Of a stretch of DNA of 64,000 nucleotides, positions 55,955 through 64,000 are shown piece after piece. The position numbers and the translations under genes are program-made. This DNA is from Phenylobacterium zucineum HLK1 (GTDB lineage: Bacteria > Pseudomonadota > Alphaproteobacteria > Caulobacterales > Caulobacteraceae). The notes beneath the pieces were generated by a model. The model was given only the letters and a program-made list of their open reading frames with translations, searched no databases and had not been told where the DNA came from. The stretch's first letter is position 1. The number at the start of each line of letters is the position of its first letter. Where the stretch lies: positions 806,001 to 870,000 of the forward strand of contig NC_011144.1 in the NCBI RefSeq assembly GCF_000017265.1. The letters are read 5' to 3'.

Positions 55955-56887
55955 ATGTTTCCTGGCATGAGACTGGCCCGCCTGGGCGCCTTCAATCCTG
56001 AATTCCCCGACGCCGAGGCCCTGCACCTGGGGCTCGCGCGATGGAACCACGAACGCCTGGCGCCGACGACGCCCGGGCCCAACTGGCTCGCCGACCTCAA
56101 CCGCGACACCCGCATGCTGCGGCTCGAGGGCTCGTTCATCGAGGCCTTCCGCGAACACATCGCCCCCCTGGTCGAGGACGTGCCGCAGGACGCGCCCGGC
56201 TTCATCGCCTGGTTCGAGGCCCTGAAGGACGAGGGCCCCGGCCAGTGGGACCCGCTGTTCGACTGGCTGGCCACCGAGGCGAGCCTGGAGCAGATGCGCT
56301 GGTTCCTGACCCAGGAGGCGGCGGGCGAGGCCGGCTTCGACGATCTCGTGGCCTACACCCAGGTGAAGCTGCCGGCCCGGCCCAAGCTGGAGCTGGCCCG
56401 CAACTACTGGGACGAGATGGGCCGCGGCCACGAAGGCGGCATGCACGGGCCGATGCTGGACCGCACGGTCGAGCTGCTGGGCCTGACGCCCACCATCGAG
56501 GGCACTTGCTGGCAGTCGCTGGCGCTCGCCAACACCATGACGGCGTTCGCCACCACCCGGCGCTATGTCTACCAGTCGATCGGCGCCCTGGGCGTGGTCG
56601 AGCTGACCGCGCCCACCCGTGTCGGAGCGGTGGCCGACGGCCTGAAGCGGCTGGGCGTCGAGCCCGCCGGCCGCAAGTACTTCCAGCTCCACGCCCAGCT
56701 CGACGTCGAGCACTCCCGGGCCTGGAACGCCGAGGCCCTGACGCCGCTGGTCGAGGACAACCCCGACTGCGCCCGCCACATCGCCGAGGGCGCGGTCATG
56801 CGCCTGATCCTGGGCGAGCAGTGCTTCGAGTCCTACCGCGCCCACCTGTGGGCCCACGCCCACCCGGTCGTCTACGCGGCCGAGTAG
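55955..56887 (+). CDS. Heme-oxygenase-fold (HDO-like) iron-containing protein
   Basis: 310 residues from the ATG at 55955 (GAGGGAG 6 nt upstream). All-helical, with the acid/His-rich segments of the heme-oxygenase-like di-iron group (PF14518-type): ELARNYWDEMGRGHEGGMH (146-164), E216 in VVELTAP and QLDVEHSRAW (D250, H253). Related proteins are N-oxygenases, desaturases or decarboxylases, but most remain uncharacterised. It lies 64 nt after the polyprenyl synthase on the same strand. Which residues bind metal here is inferred. Confidence 0.75.
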   Translation: MFPGMRLARLGAFNPEFPDAEALHLGLARWNHERLAPTTPGPNWLADLNRDTRMLRLEGSFIEAFREHIAPLVEDVPQDAPGFIAWFEALKDEGPGQWDPLFDWLATEASLEQMRWFLTQEAAGEAGFDDLVAYTQVKLPARPKLELARNYWDEMGRGHEGGMHGPMLDRTVELLGLTPTIEGTCWQSLALANTMTAFATTRRYVYQSIGALGVVELTAPTRVGAVADGLKRLGVEPAGRKYFQLHAQLDVEHSRAWNAEALTPLVEDNPDCARHIAEGAVMRLILGEQCFESYRAHLWAHAHPVVYAAE

Positions 56888-56888
56888 G

Positions 56889-57584
56889 TCAGGCGGCCAC
56901 CCCGAACAGGGCGCCGACGCCGGCGGTGATCGCCATCGCCGCCGCGCCCCAGAACGTCACCCGCCCGACGGCCTTCAGCATCGGCGCGCCGCCCGCCCGC
57001 GCGCCGAACGCGCCCAGGCCCGCCAGGGCGAGGATCGACACGCCCGCGGTGACCGGTGCGAGCAGCGGCCCCGTGGCGACCAGCGCGGTCGCCAGCGGCA
57101 CTGCAGCTCCGGCGGCGAACGTCAGCGCCGAGGTCAAGGCGGCTTGCAGCGGCCGCGCCGTCGTCAGGTCGGAGATGCCCAGCTCGTCCCGCGCATGCGC
57201 CGCCAGGGCGTCCTTCGCCATCAGCTGGTCCGCGACTTGCCGGGCGAGGGCAGGTGAAAGGCCGCGCTGGACATAGATGTCGGCCAGCTCCTCGTGCTCG
57301 AACTCGGGCTGGGCGGCCAGTTCGGCGGTCTCGCGGGCGATGTCGGCCCGCTCGGTGTCGGATTGCGAGCTGACCGAGACGTACTCGCCGGCGGCCATCG
57401 ACATGGCCCCCGCCACCAGGGCCGCGAGGCCCGCCACCAGGATCTCGCCCCGGCCCTGGGCGGCGGCGGCGACGCCGACGATCAGGCTGGCTGTGGAGAC
57501 GATGCCGTCGTTGGCGCCCAGCACGGCCGCCCGCAGCCAGCCGATGCGGGCGATCTGGTGCCGCTCGAGGTGCCGGGGCGCCAT
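56889..57584 (-). CDS. VIT1/CCC1 family Fe2+/Mn2+ transporter
   Basis: 231 residues. WLRAAVLGANDGIVSTASLIVGVAAA at 16-41 and AGAMSMAAGEYVSVSSQSDTE at 58-78 are the family's first two membrane segments; a cytoplasmic metal-binding helical stretch (EFEHEELADIYVQRGL) and two to three further segments follow. It moves ferrous iron or manganese across the inner membrane. It starts 4 nt after the fumC stop on the same strand, so the two are co-transcribed; fumC itself has no iron, so the link is not functional by necessity. Confidence 0.9.
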   Translation of the reverse strand: MAPRHLERHQIARIGWLRAAVLGANDGIVSTASLIVGVAAAAQGRGEILVAGLAALVAGAMSMAAGEYVSVSSQSDTERADIARETAELAAQPEFEHEELADIYVQRGLSPALARQVADQLMAKDALAAHARDELGISDLTTARPLQAALTSALTFAAGAAVPLATALVATGPLLAPVTAGVSILALAGLGAFGARAGGAPMLKAVGRVTFWGAAAMAITAGVGALFGVAA

Positions 57585-57588
57585 CCGA

Positions 57589-58980
<1,392 letters not shown>

Positions 58981-59066
58981 GGGCAGTCACTCCTCACGTC
59001 TTGGCCGGGCCGGTTTAGCGACGTGGGCCGAGACTGCAAGACGCCCTTGGGGCTAGACAGGCGGGA

Positions 59067-59444
59067 ATGACCGAGACCCCGCCCCCGGCTCTTCAGGCAT
59101 GGACCCAGCACGGCAAGGTGCGCGCCCGCGAGGCGGACGGCCTGCTCGAGGTCACGGTCGACGGCCTGACCACCCAGGCCAAGTACTACAAGCCGCTGAT
59201 CTACGAGTTCTTCCGCAAGGCCTGGCGCGGCTCCCGTCCGGCCTGGGGCGAGTTCTCGGTCGAGATCGGTATGGAGTACGTCGGCGATCCGCCCTGGCTC
59301 GACCTGGACAACCTGGCCAAGGCCATCCTCGACGCCATCAAGGGCTACGCCTTCCATGACGACGCCCAGGTGGCGCGCCTGCTGGTCGAGCGGCGGCCGG
59401 GCGAGCGCGAGCGGATCACCGTCACCGTGCGCCGGCTGGCCTGA
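59067..59444 (+). CDS. rusA: RusA-family Holliday junction resolvase
   Basis: 125 residues. The catalytic set of RusA is visible: D79, D81 and K85 (WLDLDNLAKAILDAIKG) and D98/D99 (FHDDAQV), with the correct spacings. RusA is a dimeric, metal-dependent endonuclease that cuts four-way DNA junctions; in E. coli it is prophage-borne. No phage genes are beside it here, and its composition matches the surrounding DNA, suggesting it is domesticated. It has its own start after the fumC promoter region. Confidence 0.85.
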   Translation: MTETPPPALQAWTQHGKVRAREADGLLEVTVDGLTTQAKYYKPLIYEFFRKAWRGSRPAWGEFSVEIGMEYVGDPPWLDLDNLAKAILDAIKGYAFHDDAQVARLLVERRPGERERITVTVRRLA

Positions 59445-59458
59445 CCGGCCCGGCCGTC

Positions 59459-59722
59459 CTAGTCGCGGCCCCAGCGCCAGCGCATCTCGCCCTCCGTCCG
59501 ACGGAGGCTCACGACGACGAAGACGGCGATCAGCGCCGCGGCGATGGCCGCCGTGGCGACCGCGCCTGCGGTCCGGTCCGAGAAGAAGCCCGGCGCGAAG
59601 GTGAACGTCGCCGCCAGGCCGCCCGCGAACAGGGCCGTCGCCAGCCAGCCTTCCCAGGAGATCGGGGTGAAGCCGTAGCCGTAGAGCTTGGGACGGAACC
59701 AGGGCTTGCGCATGGGCGCCAT
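59459..59722 (-). CDS. Small membrane protein of unknown function
   Basis: 87 residues from the ATG at 59722 (MAPMRKPWFRPKLYGYG); ATGs at 59725 and 59713 are also possible. Two hydrophobic segments are visible (WLATALFAGGLAATFTFAPG and AVATAAIAAALIAVFVVVSL), with the N-terminal KPWFRPKLYGYGFTPISWEG that I have seen in other small alphaproteobacterial membrane proteins. A longer open frame upstream is Arg-rich nonsense. Convergent with rusA, 14 nt between stops. Confidence 0.65.
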   Translation of the reverse strand: MAPMRKPWFRPKLYGYGFTPISWEGWLATALFAGGLAATFTFAPGFFSDRTAGAVATAAIAAALIAVFVVVSLRRTEGEMRWRWGRD

Positions 59723-59763
59723 CATAGCCCATCGCCGCCCCGGGCGCATGCGGGGCCGTGGGG

Positions 59764-60087
59764 CTAGGGCCAGCGGCCGTCGGGCTTGCCCACGTGCACG
59801 ACCACCTCGTCGCCGGGCCCGGCGCAGGCCCAGCCCTCGGCCGTCTCGGTCCGCCAGCGGAAACCTTCGCGGGCGCGCCAGCATTCGTCGCCGGGCATCT
59901 GCACGACGTCGGCGCGGCCGTAGCCGGCGGCGGCCACGGCCTTCTGCACGTTCGCCGTCCGCCGGGCGGTGTTCCACTGATGCGCGCCGAAGCCCACGGC
60001 GATGAGGACCAGCGCGCTCACCATGAGGATCGTCAGCGGCCGGCGCGCCCTGGGGCTGCGGGTGTTGTCGAGGGGGTTCGTCCGCAC
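59764..60087 (-). CDS. Hypothetical single-span membrane protein
   Basis: 107 residues from a GTG at 60087. A basic N-terminus (RTNPLDNTRSPRARRP) precedes one membrane segment (LTILMVSALVLIAVGFGAH) and a ~70-residue periplasmic domain with two cysteines (GDECWRAREGFRWRTETAEG, WACAG). No known domain is recognised. It is 42 nt upstream of the previous small gene on the same strand, so the two may be one operon. Confidence 0.65.
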   Translation of the reverse strand: MRTNPLDNTRSPRARRPLTILMVSALVLIAVGFGAHQWNTARRTANVQKAVAAAGYGRADVVQMPGDECWRAREGFRWRTETAEGWACAGPGDEVVVHVGKPDGRWP

Positions 60088-60153
60088 GGCTGGCCCTTGC
60101 CTGTCGTCGTCGGCAGGACGCTAGCGGCGGATGGGCGGGGGGAGAAGCCCCCC

Positions 60154-60195
60154 AAAAGAAAACCGGCCGCGCCGGGAGGGAAGTGGCGCGGCCGG
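60154..60195 (-). terminator. Rho-independent terminator of sciP
   Basis: On the minus strand: CCGGCCGCGCC, 11-base loop, GGCGCGGCCGG (60195-60163), then TTTTCTTTT (60162-60154). An 11-bp perfect stem with a T-run, 39 nt past the sciP stop. Confidence 0.9.
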
Positions 60196-60233
60196 GGTAC
60201 TTCGCGAACCTGTCCGGGGGAAGAGGGGTCGGT

Positions 60234-60524
60234 TCAGCGATACTGTTGCAGGCGCGTGGTGCGAAGGCCCGCCATCCCGTGGCGGTCGATCGAGCGCTGC
60301 CAGGACAGGAATTCGTCGCTGGTCAGCGAGTAGCGCTCCAGAGCGTCTTCGAGCGAGATCAGCCCGCCGCGCACCGCCGCGACGACCTCGGCCTTGCGGC
60401 GGATCACCCACCGGCCGGTGTTCGGCGGCGGCAGATCCTTGATCGTCAGAGGCGCGCCGGTCGGACCGATGACATACGCCTCGCCCCGGCTGTTCGTGCG
60501 CAGCTGCTGCGTCTGTTGCAACAT
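60234..60524 (-). CDS. sciP: CtrA inhibitor SciP
   Basis: 96 residues, full length. It matches the DUF1153/SciP family: GPTGAPLTIKDLPPPNTGRW, then a helix-turn-helix (KAEVVAAVRGGLISLEDALERY, SLTSDEFLSWQ) and GLRTTRLQQYR. SciP binds the cell-cycle regulator CtrA and blocks its activation of early genes in S phase. As in Caulobacter it lies beside the hook operon. Upstream are CtrA-like boxes and an 11-bp hairpin that includes the likely ribosome-binding site (GGGAAGG). Confidence 0.93.
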   Translation of the reverse strand: MLQQTQQLRTNSRGEAYVIGPTGAPLTIKDLPPPNTGRWVIRRKAEVVAAVRGGLISLEDALERYSLTSDEFLSWQRSIDRHGMAGLRTTRLQQYR

Positions 60525-60535
60525 GGCTATTCTAG

Positions 60536-60564
60536 CCTTCCCACCATCACTGTTGGCGGGAAGG
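60536..60564 (-). promoter_or_regulatory. 5'-UTR hairpin over the sciP ribosome-binding site
   Basis: In the minus-strand RNA, CCTTCCCGCCA pairs with TGGTGGGAAGG (11 bp, one G-U) around a 7-base loop ACAGTGA. GGGAAGG is the only purine-rich site before the ATG at 60524, so the stem would hide it. Confidence 0.55.
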
Positions 60565-60613
60565 ATAGGCCGCGGCTCCTAACGGCCGCTGAATCGCTAG
60601 AGTAAAGAAACAC

Positions 60614-60684
60614 CTAACCATACACTCCCCCGTGTACCAATTTGATACTCTTCTAACTGTTTACGTTTGTTAAGCTATGCTAAC
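60614..60684. promoter_or_regulatory. CtrA-box-like sites between flgE and sciP
   Basis: CTAACCAT at 60614-60621 is one mismatch from the TTAACCAT form of the CtrA site. TTAA-N7-TAAC at 60670-60684 is close to TTAA-N7-TTAA. The whole interval 60590-60690 is AT-rich, unlike its surroundings. CtrA control of sciP is known in Caulobacter; binding here is inferred. Confidence 0.5.
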
Positions 60685-60692
60685 GGGAAGTA

Positions 60693-62069
60693 TTACCGCT
60701 TGATGTTGATGAGTTCCTCCAACATCTGATCGGCGGTGGTGATGATCTTGGAGGACGCCGAATAGGCCTTCTGGGTCGCGATCAGGCCGGTGAACTCGGC
60801 CGAGAGGTCCACCGTCGAGGCTTCCAGGCTGGACGGCGAGATCTTGCCCGCGCCGCCGATGCCGGCTTCCTTCACAGTCATCTCGCCGGCGGGGATCGTG
60901 GGCCGGTAGGCGTTGCCGCTCACCGCCGCCAGGGCGTCCGGGTTGGGGAAGGTGGCCACGCCGATCTTGGCGATCTTGCGGATCTGGCTGTTGTCGTAGA
61001 CCGCCGAGACGACGCCCTCCGGGTCGACGTCGATGGCGATCACGTTGCCGACGCCGGCGCCGTTCGACTGGATGGCGGTCACCGTCGAGGTCGACGAGTA
61101 CTGGCTGAGCTTGTCCAGGGCGAGGTTGATGTCCTGGGCGGCCAGGCCGAGGCCGGTGGCCCACCGCGGCGTGGCGCCCGCCGAGGCGTCCAGGCTGAGG
61201 CTCTGCAGGGCGGCGGTGGTCGTGCCGAGGTTGATGGTGCCGTCGGCGTTGAAGTTGATGGTGCCGCGGGCGAGCTGGCCGGGCGGGGTGCCGGCGGCCA
61301 GGTCCACCGAGCTGGCGGGCACCGCGTAGATTTCCGCGTGCCAGGCGTTGGCGACGTCGTCCTTCAGCATCGCCAGGGCGATCTTCCGCGAGCCGCCGGC
61401 GGAGTCCACGACGTTCATCTCGATGACGAAGTCCGGCTTCACCCCGGTCGCGCCGGCGCTGTCGGCGTATTCGGCCATCGAGGTGGCGGCCACGGAGCCG
61501 TCGTAGGTCGCCTCCGACGCCGAGACCGGGCCGTCCTTGTTGACGTTCGCGGTGACGCCGAGTTCGGTCGTCGGGGCCACGGCCGAGCCGAGGTTCTTGA
61601 CGTTGATCGATTGCATCAGGCTGAGGTCGGACGGATTGACGTTGAACGTCCCGTCCGCCTGCACGGGCCAGCCCTGCAGGTAGAGGCCGGCGTCGTTGAC
61701 CATGTAGCCGTCGGAATCGACGGCGAAGGCCCCCGAGCGGGTGAAGCTGCGCGGGTCGGCCCCGGTCAGCCCCAGGCCCTTGTTCGCCACCACGAAGAAG
61801 CCGTCGCCCGAGATGGCGAGGTCGGTGGTGGAGTTGGAGGCCTGGATCAGGCCCTGCTGGCTGACGAACTGGCGCGTGACGCTCTGCACGCCGCCGGCCG
61901 AGTACTTGCCCTTCACGGCCTGGGCCGTGACCACGTTGGCGAAGTTCACCTGGTTGCGCTTGTAGGCGACGGTGTTGACGTTCGCGATGTTGTCCGAGAT
62001 CGCCGCCAGCGCCGAGGAGTTGGCCACCAACCCCGAGACGCCCGCGAGCATGGCCGAATTGATGCTCAT
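60693..62069 (-). CDS. flgE: Flagellar hook protein FlgE
   Basis: 458 residues. N-terminal rod-type SINSAMLAGVSGLVANSSALA then SDNIANVNTVAYKRNQVNF (the Flg_bb_rod motif), middle hook domains (TTDLAISGDGFFVV, SFTRSGAFAVDSDGYMVN), and the C-terminal FTGLIATQKAYSASSKIITT with MLEELINIKR. Hook monomers assemble outside the cell via the flagellar export gate. The operon order fliK-flgD-flgE is standard; 98 nt separate it from flgD, enough for an internal regulatory site, although no sigma-54 promoter is obvious there. Confidence 0.96.
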   Translation of the reverse strand: MSINSAMLAGVSGLVANSSALAAISDNIANVNTVAYKRNQVNFANVVTAQAVKGKYSAGGVQSVTRQFVSQQGLIQASNSTTDLAISGDGFFVVANKGLGLTGADPRSFTRSGAFAVDSDGYMVNDAGLYLQGWPVQADGTFNVNPSDLSLMQSINVKNLGSAVAPTTELGVTANVNKDGPVSASEATYDGSVAATSMAEYADSAGATGVKPDFVIEMNVVDSAGGSRKIALAMLKDDVANAWHAEIYAVPASSVDLAAGTPPGQLARGTINFNADGTINLGTTTAALQSLSLDASAGATPRWATGLGLAAQDINLALDKLSQYSSTSTVTAIQSNGAGVGNVIAIDVDPEGVVSAVYDNSQIRKIAKIGVATFPNPDALAAVSGNAYRPTIPAGEMTVKEAGIGGAGKISPSSLEASTVDLSAEFTGLIATQKAYSASSKIITTADQMLEELINIKR

Positions 62070-62167
62070 GGCTTACTTCCGTTCTTCTCCATGGAGTCCG
62101 CGTCCTGCGGAGGGTCGGCTTTCGAAGCCGCCGTTGGAGACGACGTTTTGCCGTCCGGGTTGTCGTT

Positions 62168-62860
62168 TCACGCAGCGTCCTCCGACGGGGGCGTCGCAGG
62201 CTGCGGCTGCTTGATGGTGGTGATGTGGTTCCACAGGACCGGGGTCCCGTTGACGGTGATCAGGGTCTCGCCGTTCGACTGCTCCACGCCCGTCACGATC
62301 CCTTCGATCGAGACGGTGGAGGGGACGGTGGCGAAGTCGGAATCCTTGGCGCTGACCTTCAGGCTGTAGACGCCGCCGTCCGGCAGCTTCACGCCGTTGG
62401 CGTCCTTGCCGTCCCAGGTCACCTTGTGATCGCCGGCCTTGCGGCCGTCCTCGGCCGCCGAGAGCGTGCGCACCGTCTTGCCGTTGCTGTCGACGACCTC
62501 GAGCTTCACGTCGTTGGCGTCGCGCGGCAGGGTGTAGATCCACGCGGCTTGCCCGTCCTTCAGCTTGGCGTCGACGGTGGCGGCGCGCACCTCCTTGCCG
62601 ATCAGGCTGACGGCGGTCGACACGCCGTTGCTGGTGTTGGACACCAGGGACTTCAGCAGGTCGTTGGTGAGCAACTGCTGCTCCACGCCCGTCATCTGGA
62701 CGATCTGCTGGGTGAACTGGTTGGAATCCAGCGGCGACAGCGGGTCCTGGTTCTTCAGCTGCGTGGTCAGCAGCGCGAGGAACGTGTCGAAGCTCTCGGC
62801 CAGCCGGGTGCGGCCGATCGCGCTGGTGTCCGTGATCCCGGAAACGCCGCCAACAGCCAT
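62168..62860 (-). CDS. flgD: Flagellar hook assembly protein FlgD
   Basis: 230 residues. The conserved N-terminal segment FDTFLALLTTQLKNQDPLSP then LDSNQFTQQIVQMTGVEQQLL is the FlgD scaffold signature; the C-terminal part is the tudor/FnIII-like pair (LPRDANDVKLEVVDSNGKTV). FlgD caps the growing hook and is discarded after completion. The ATG lies 1 nt after the fliK stop, implying coupled translation. Confidence 0.94.
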   Translation of the reverse strand: MAVGGVSGITDTSAIGRTRLAESFDTFLALLTTQLKNQDPLSPLDSNQFTQQIVQMTGVEQQLLTNDLLKSLVSNTSNGVSTAVSLIGKEVRAATVDAKLKDGQAAWIYTLPRDANDVKLEVVDSNGKTVRTLSAAEDGRKAGDHKVTWDGKDANGVKLPDGGVYSLKVSAKDSDFATVPSTVSIEGIVTGVEQSNGETLITVNGTPVLWNHITTIKQPQPATPPSEDAA

Positions 62861-62861
62861 C

Positions 62862-64000
62862 TCAGATCCTCACGTCCACGCCGCCGGTCACGCCCCGGCG
62901 CAGGCGAAGCTCGCCCGAGGTTGCGGCCAGGTCGGCCTCGCCGGCCGTCTCCAGCGCCTGCTGGAAGGCGCGGCCGCGGAAGCCGTCGCCGGGCTCGCGC
63001 GGGTCCTGCCGCGCCTGGCCCCGGTCGCCCGCCACGTCGAACGACAGCCCGCCGGAAAGCTCGAAGCCGGCCTGCTCCAGCGCGCGCTGCAGTTCGCCGG
63101 CCCGCGACTTCAGCTCGGCCGCGGCCTGCGGATTGTCGAAGGTCATGGCCGCGCTGACCCGGCCGTGGGCCCCGACCTCGACCCGCACGTCGACCTTGCC
63201 GAGGCCCGCGGGATCGAGCTCGACGTCGAAGCGGGTGGAGCGGGCGTCCAGCTTCTTGACGATCTGGGCGGCCAGGCTGGCCACGGTCTCGGGCGAGCCG
63301 CGCACCGGGTGGACCGGCGCGGCGGCGCTCTCGGCGCCGGCCGCGGCGCGGGTCCCGGAGGTTCCGGCCGAGGCCTCGCCGAACGTCCGGCCCTCCTGCG
63401 GACGGGCCTCGGCGGCCGGCTTGAACTCGGGCGCGGCCGGGGCGTCGGGCGCGGGGGGCTTGCCGCCGGCGGATTTGGCGGAGGCCGCCGTGGACGGCGA
63501 TGGCGCGTCGGGCGTCTCGCCGTTGCGCTCGGCGCGGGGCGCTGCGGCGGGCTTCTGCTGGCGGGCCGCCGCCTCGCCGGCGGCCTGGGCGACGGCTAGG
63601 CCTGCAGCCGGCGCCGGGGGCTGGGCGGTCTGTCCCCGCGCGGCCTGATCCTGCGCAGCCTGGCCCTGCACGGCCTGGCTCGTCGGCGCGGGGAGCGTGT
63701 CTTCCGACGCGGCGGAAACAGCCTGGGCCTCGGCGGCGGGGGCCGCCGCCGGAGCCGCCGGCGGCGCGCTGCGCTGCGCGGCGGGCGCCGGCTCCGGCCG
63801 CGGGGCCGGCTGGGACTCGAGCGCCGCGCGGGCGTCTTGCGCGGGCGCCGGCGCGGCCGCCGTCTCCGCCGTCGCGGCGGCTGGCGGCGCGGTCTCGGCG
63901 TCCTCGGGCGCCGCAGGCGGGGCGGGGACGCCCTGGAGGCTCTTCTCGTCCTGGGGCGCGGCGGCGGTCACGTCCGTCCCCGTTGGCGTTCCCGCGGAGG
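62862..64000 (-). CDS. fliK: Flagellar hook-length control protein FliK (N-terminus beyond the window)
   Basis: At least 379 codons; the frame is open to the right edge, and the GTG at 63971 is not a convincing start. The N-terminal ~230 visible residues are Ala/Pro/Gln/Glu-rich and disordered, as expected for the ruler part. The C-terminal domain (Flg_hook) has RFDVELDPAGLGKVDVRVEV and SAAMTFDNPQAAAELKSRAGEL then LEQAGFELSGGLSFDV. It measures hook length and switches export specificity. It heads the visible fliK-flgD-flgE block. Confidence 0.92.
   Translation of the reverse strand, partial: SAGTPTGTDVTAAAPQDEKSLQGVPAPPAAPEDAETAPPAAATAETAAAPAPAQDARAALESQPAPRPEPAPAAQRSAPPAAPAAAPAAEAQAVSAASEDTLPAPTSQAVQGQAAQDQAARGQTAQPPAPAAGLAVAQAAGEAAARQQKPAAAPRAERNGETPDAPSPSTAASAKSAGGKPPAPDAPAAPEFKPAAEARPQEGRTFGEASAGTSGTRAAAGAESAAAPVHPVRGSPETVASLAAQIVKKLDARSTRFDVELDPAGLGKVDVRVEVGAHGRVSAAMTFDNPQAAAELKSRAGELQRALEQAGFELSGGLSFDVAGDRGQARQDPREPGDGFRGRAFQQALETAGEADLAATSGELRLRRGVTGGVDVRI

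Noticed and set aside
62070..62167. Sigma-54 promoter between flgD and flgE
   Set aside because: No TGGCAC-N5-TTGC-like element was found in this 98-nt gap on the minus strand.

Overview
The window is very GC-rich chromosomal DNA from an alphaproteobacterium, most likely in the Caulobacteraceae (Caulobacter/Phenylobacterium-like). Pointers are a sciP gene (CtrA inhibitor, confined to alphaproteobacteria) beside fliK-flgD-flgE, a large TonB-dependent receptor of the Caulobacter type, a perfect EcfG (general stress sigma factor) promoter in front of a FATGUY-type response regulator, and conserved alphaproteobacterial groupings such as ppiC-argJ-mutT and methyltransferase/comF/grxC/nitrilase/DUF1178. 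The species call is inference. No rRNA, tRNA, insertion sequence, prophage block or CRISPR array was seen.

Layout. 1-7265: 5' end of an acyl-CoA synthetase; a persulfide dioxygenase + TauE/SafE operon behind a palindromic operator; divergent J-domain protein and BolA; a three-subunit molybdenum hydroxylase (PaoABC-like); a tiny membrane ORF. 7262-12951: response regulator, then the coupled aroK-aroB-CorC operon, and a secreted protein coupled to xerD. 12985-16070: glycine-zipper protein, accA, nitronate monooxygenase-like gene. 16192-29522: accessory and catabolic genes: TonB receptor, threonine aldolase, epoxide hydrolase, RDD protein, TetR with a divergent carotenoid oxygenase, beta-lactamase-fold hydrolase, alkyl sulfatase, flavin monooxygenase. 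29609-45280: housekeeping: secA, a GxxExxY nuclease-like gene with a long inverted repeat, thiolase, ppiC-argJ, cutA, DEAD-box helicase, mutT, yjbQ, the methyltransferase/comF/grxC/nitrilase/DUF1178 cluster, an S9 peptidase. 45283-53624: FadL-type porin, clpB, lipoprotein, arfB, attenuator-controlled ilvC, rsgA, acetyltransferase. 53731-60087: methyltransferase, polyprenyl diphosphate synthase, heme-oxygenase-fold protein, VIT transporter, fumC, rusA, two small membrane proteins. 60234-64000: sciP, flgE, flgD, fliK (running off the edge).

Packing is tight. Same-strand neighbours often share ATGA/GTGA stop-start overlaps. Five convergent pairs share a single CTAG that supplies both stop codons. 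One divergent pair (comF and a methyltransferase) shares a single CATG that supplies both start codons.

The most interesting regulatory readings are: an ilvC leader with a branched-chain-rich, apparently leaderless peptide and mutually exclusive hairpins; the persulfide operon operator lying between -35 and -10 with no repressor gene nearby; the EcfG promoter at 7797-7822; an 11-bp hairpin covering the likely ribosome-binding site of sciP; and a 28-bp perfect inverted repeat directly downstream of the GxxExxY gene.
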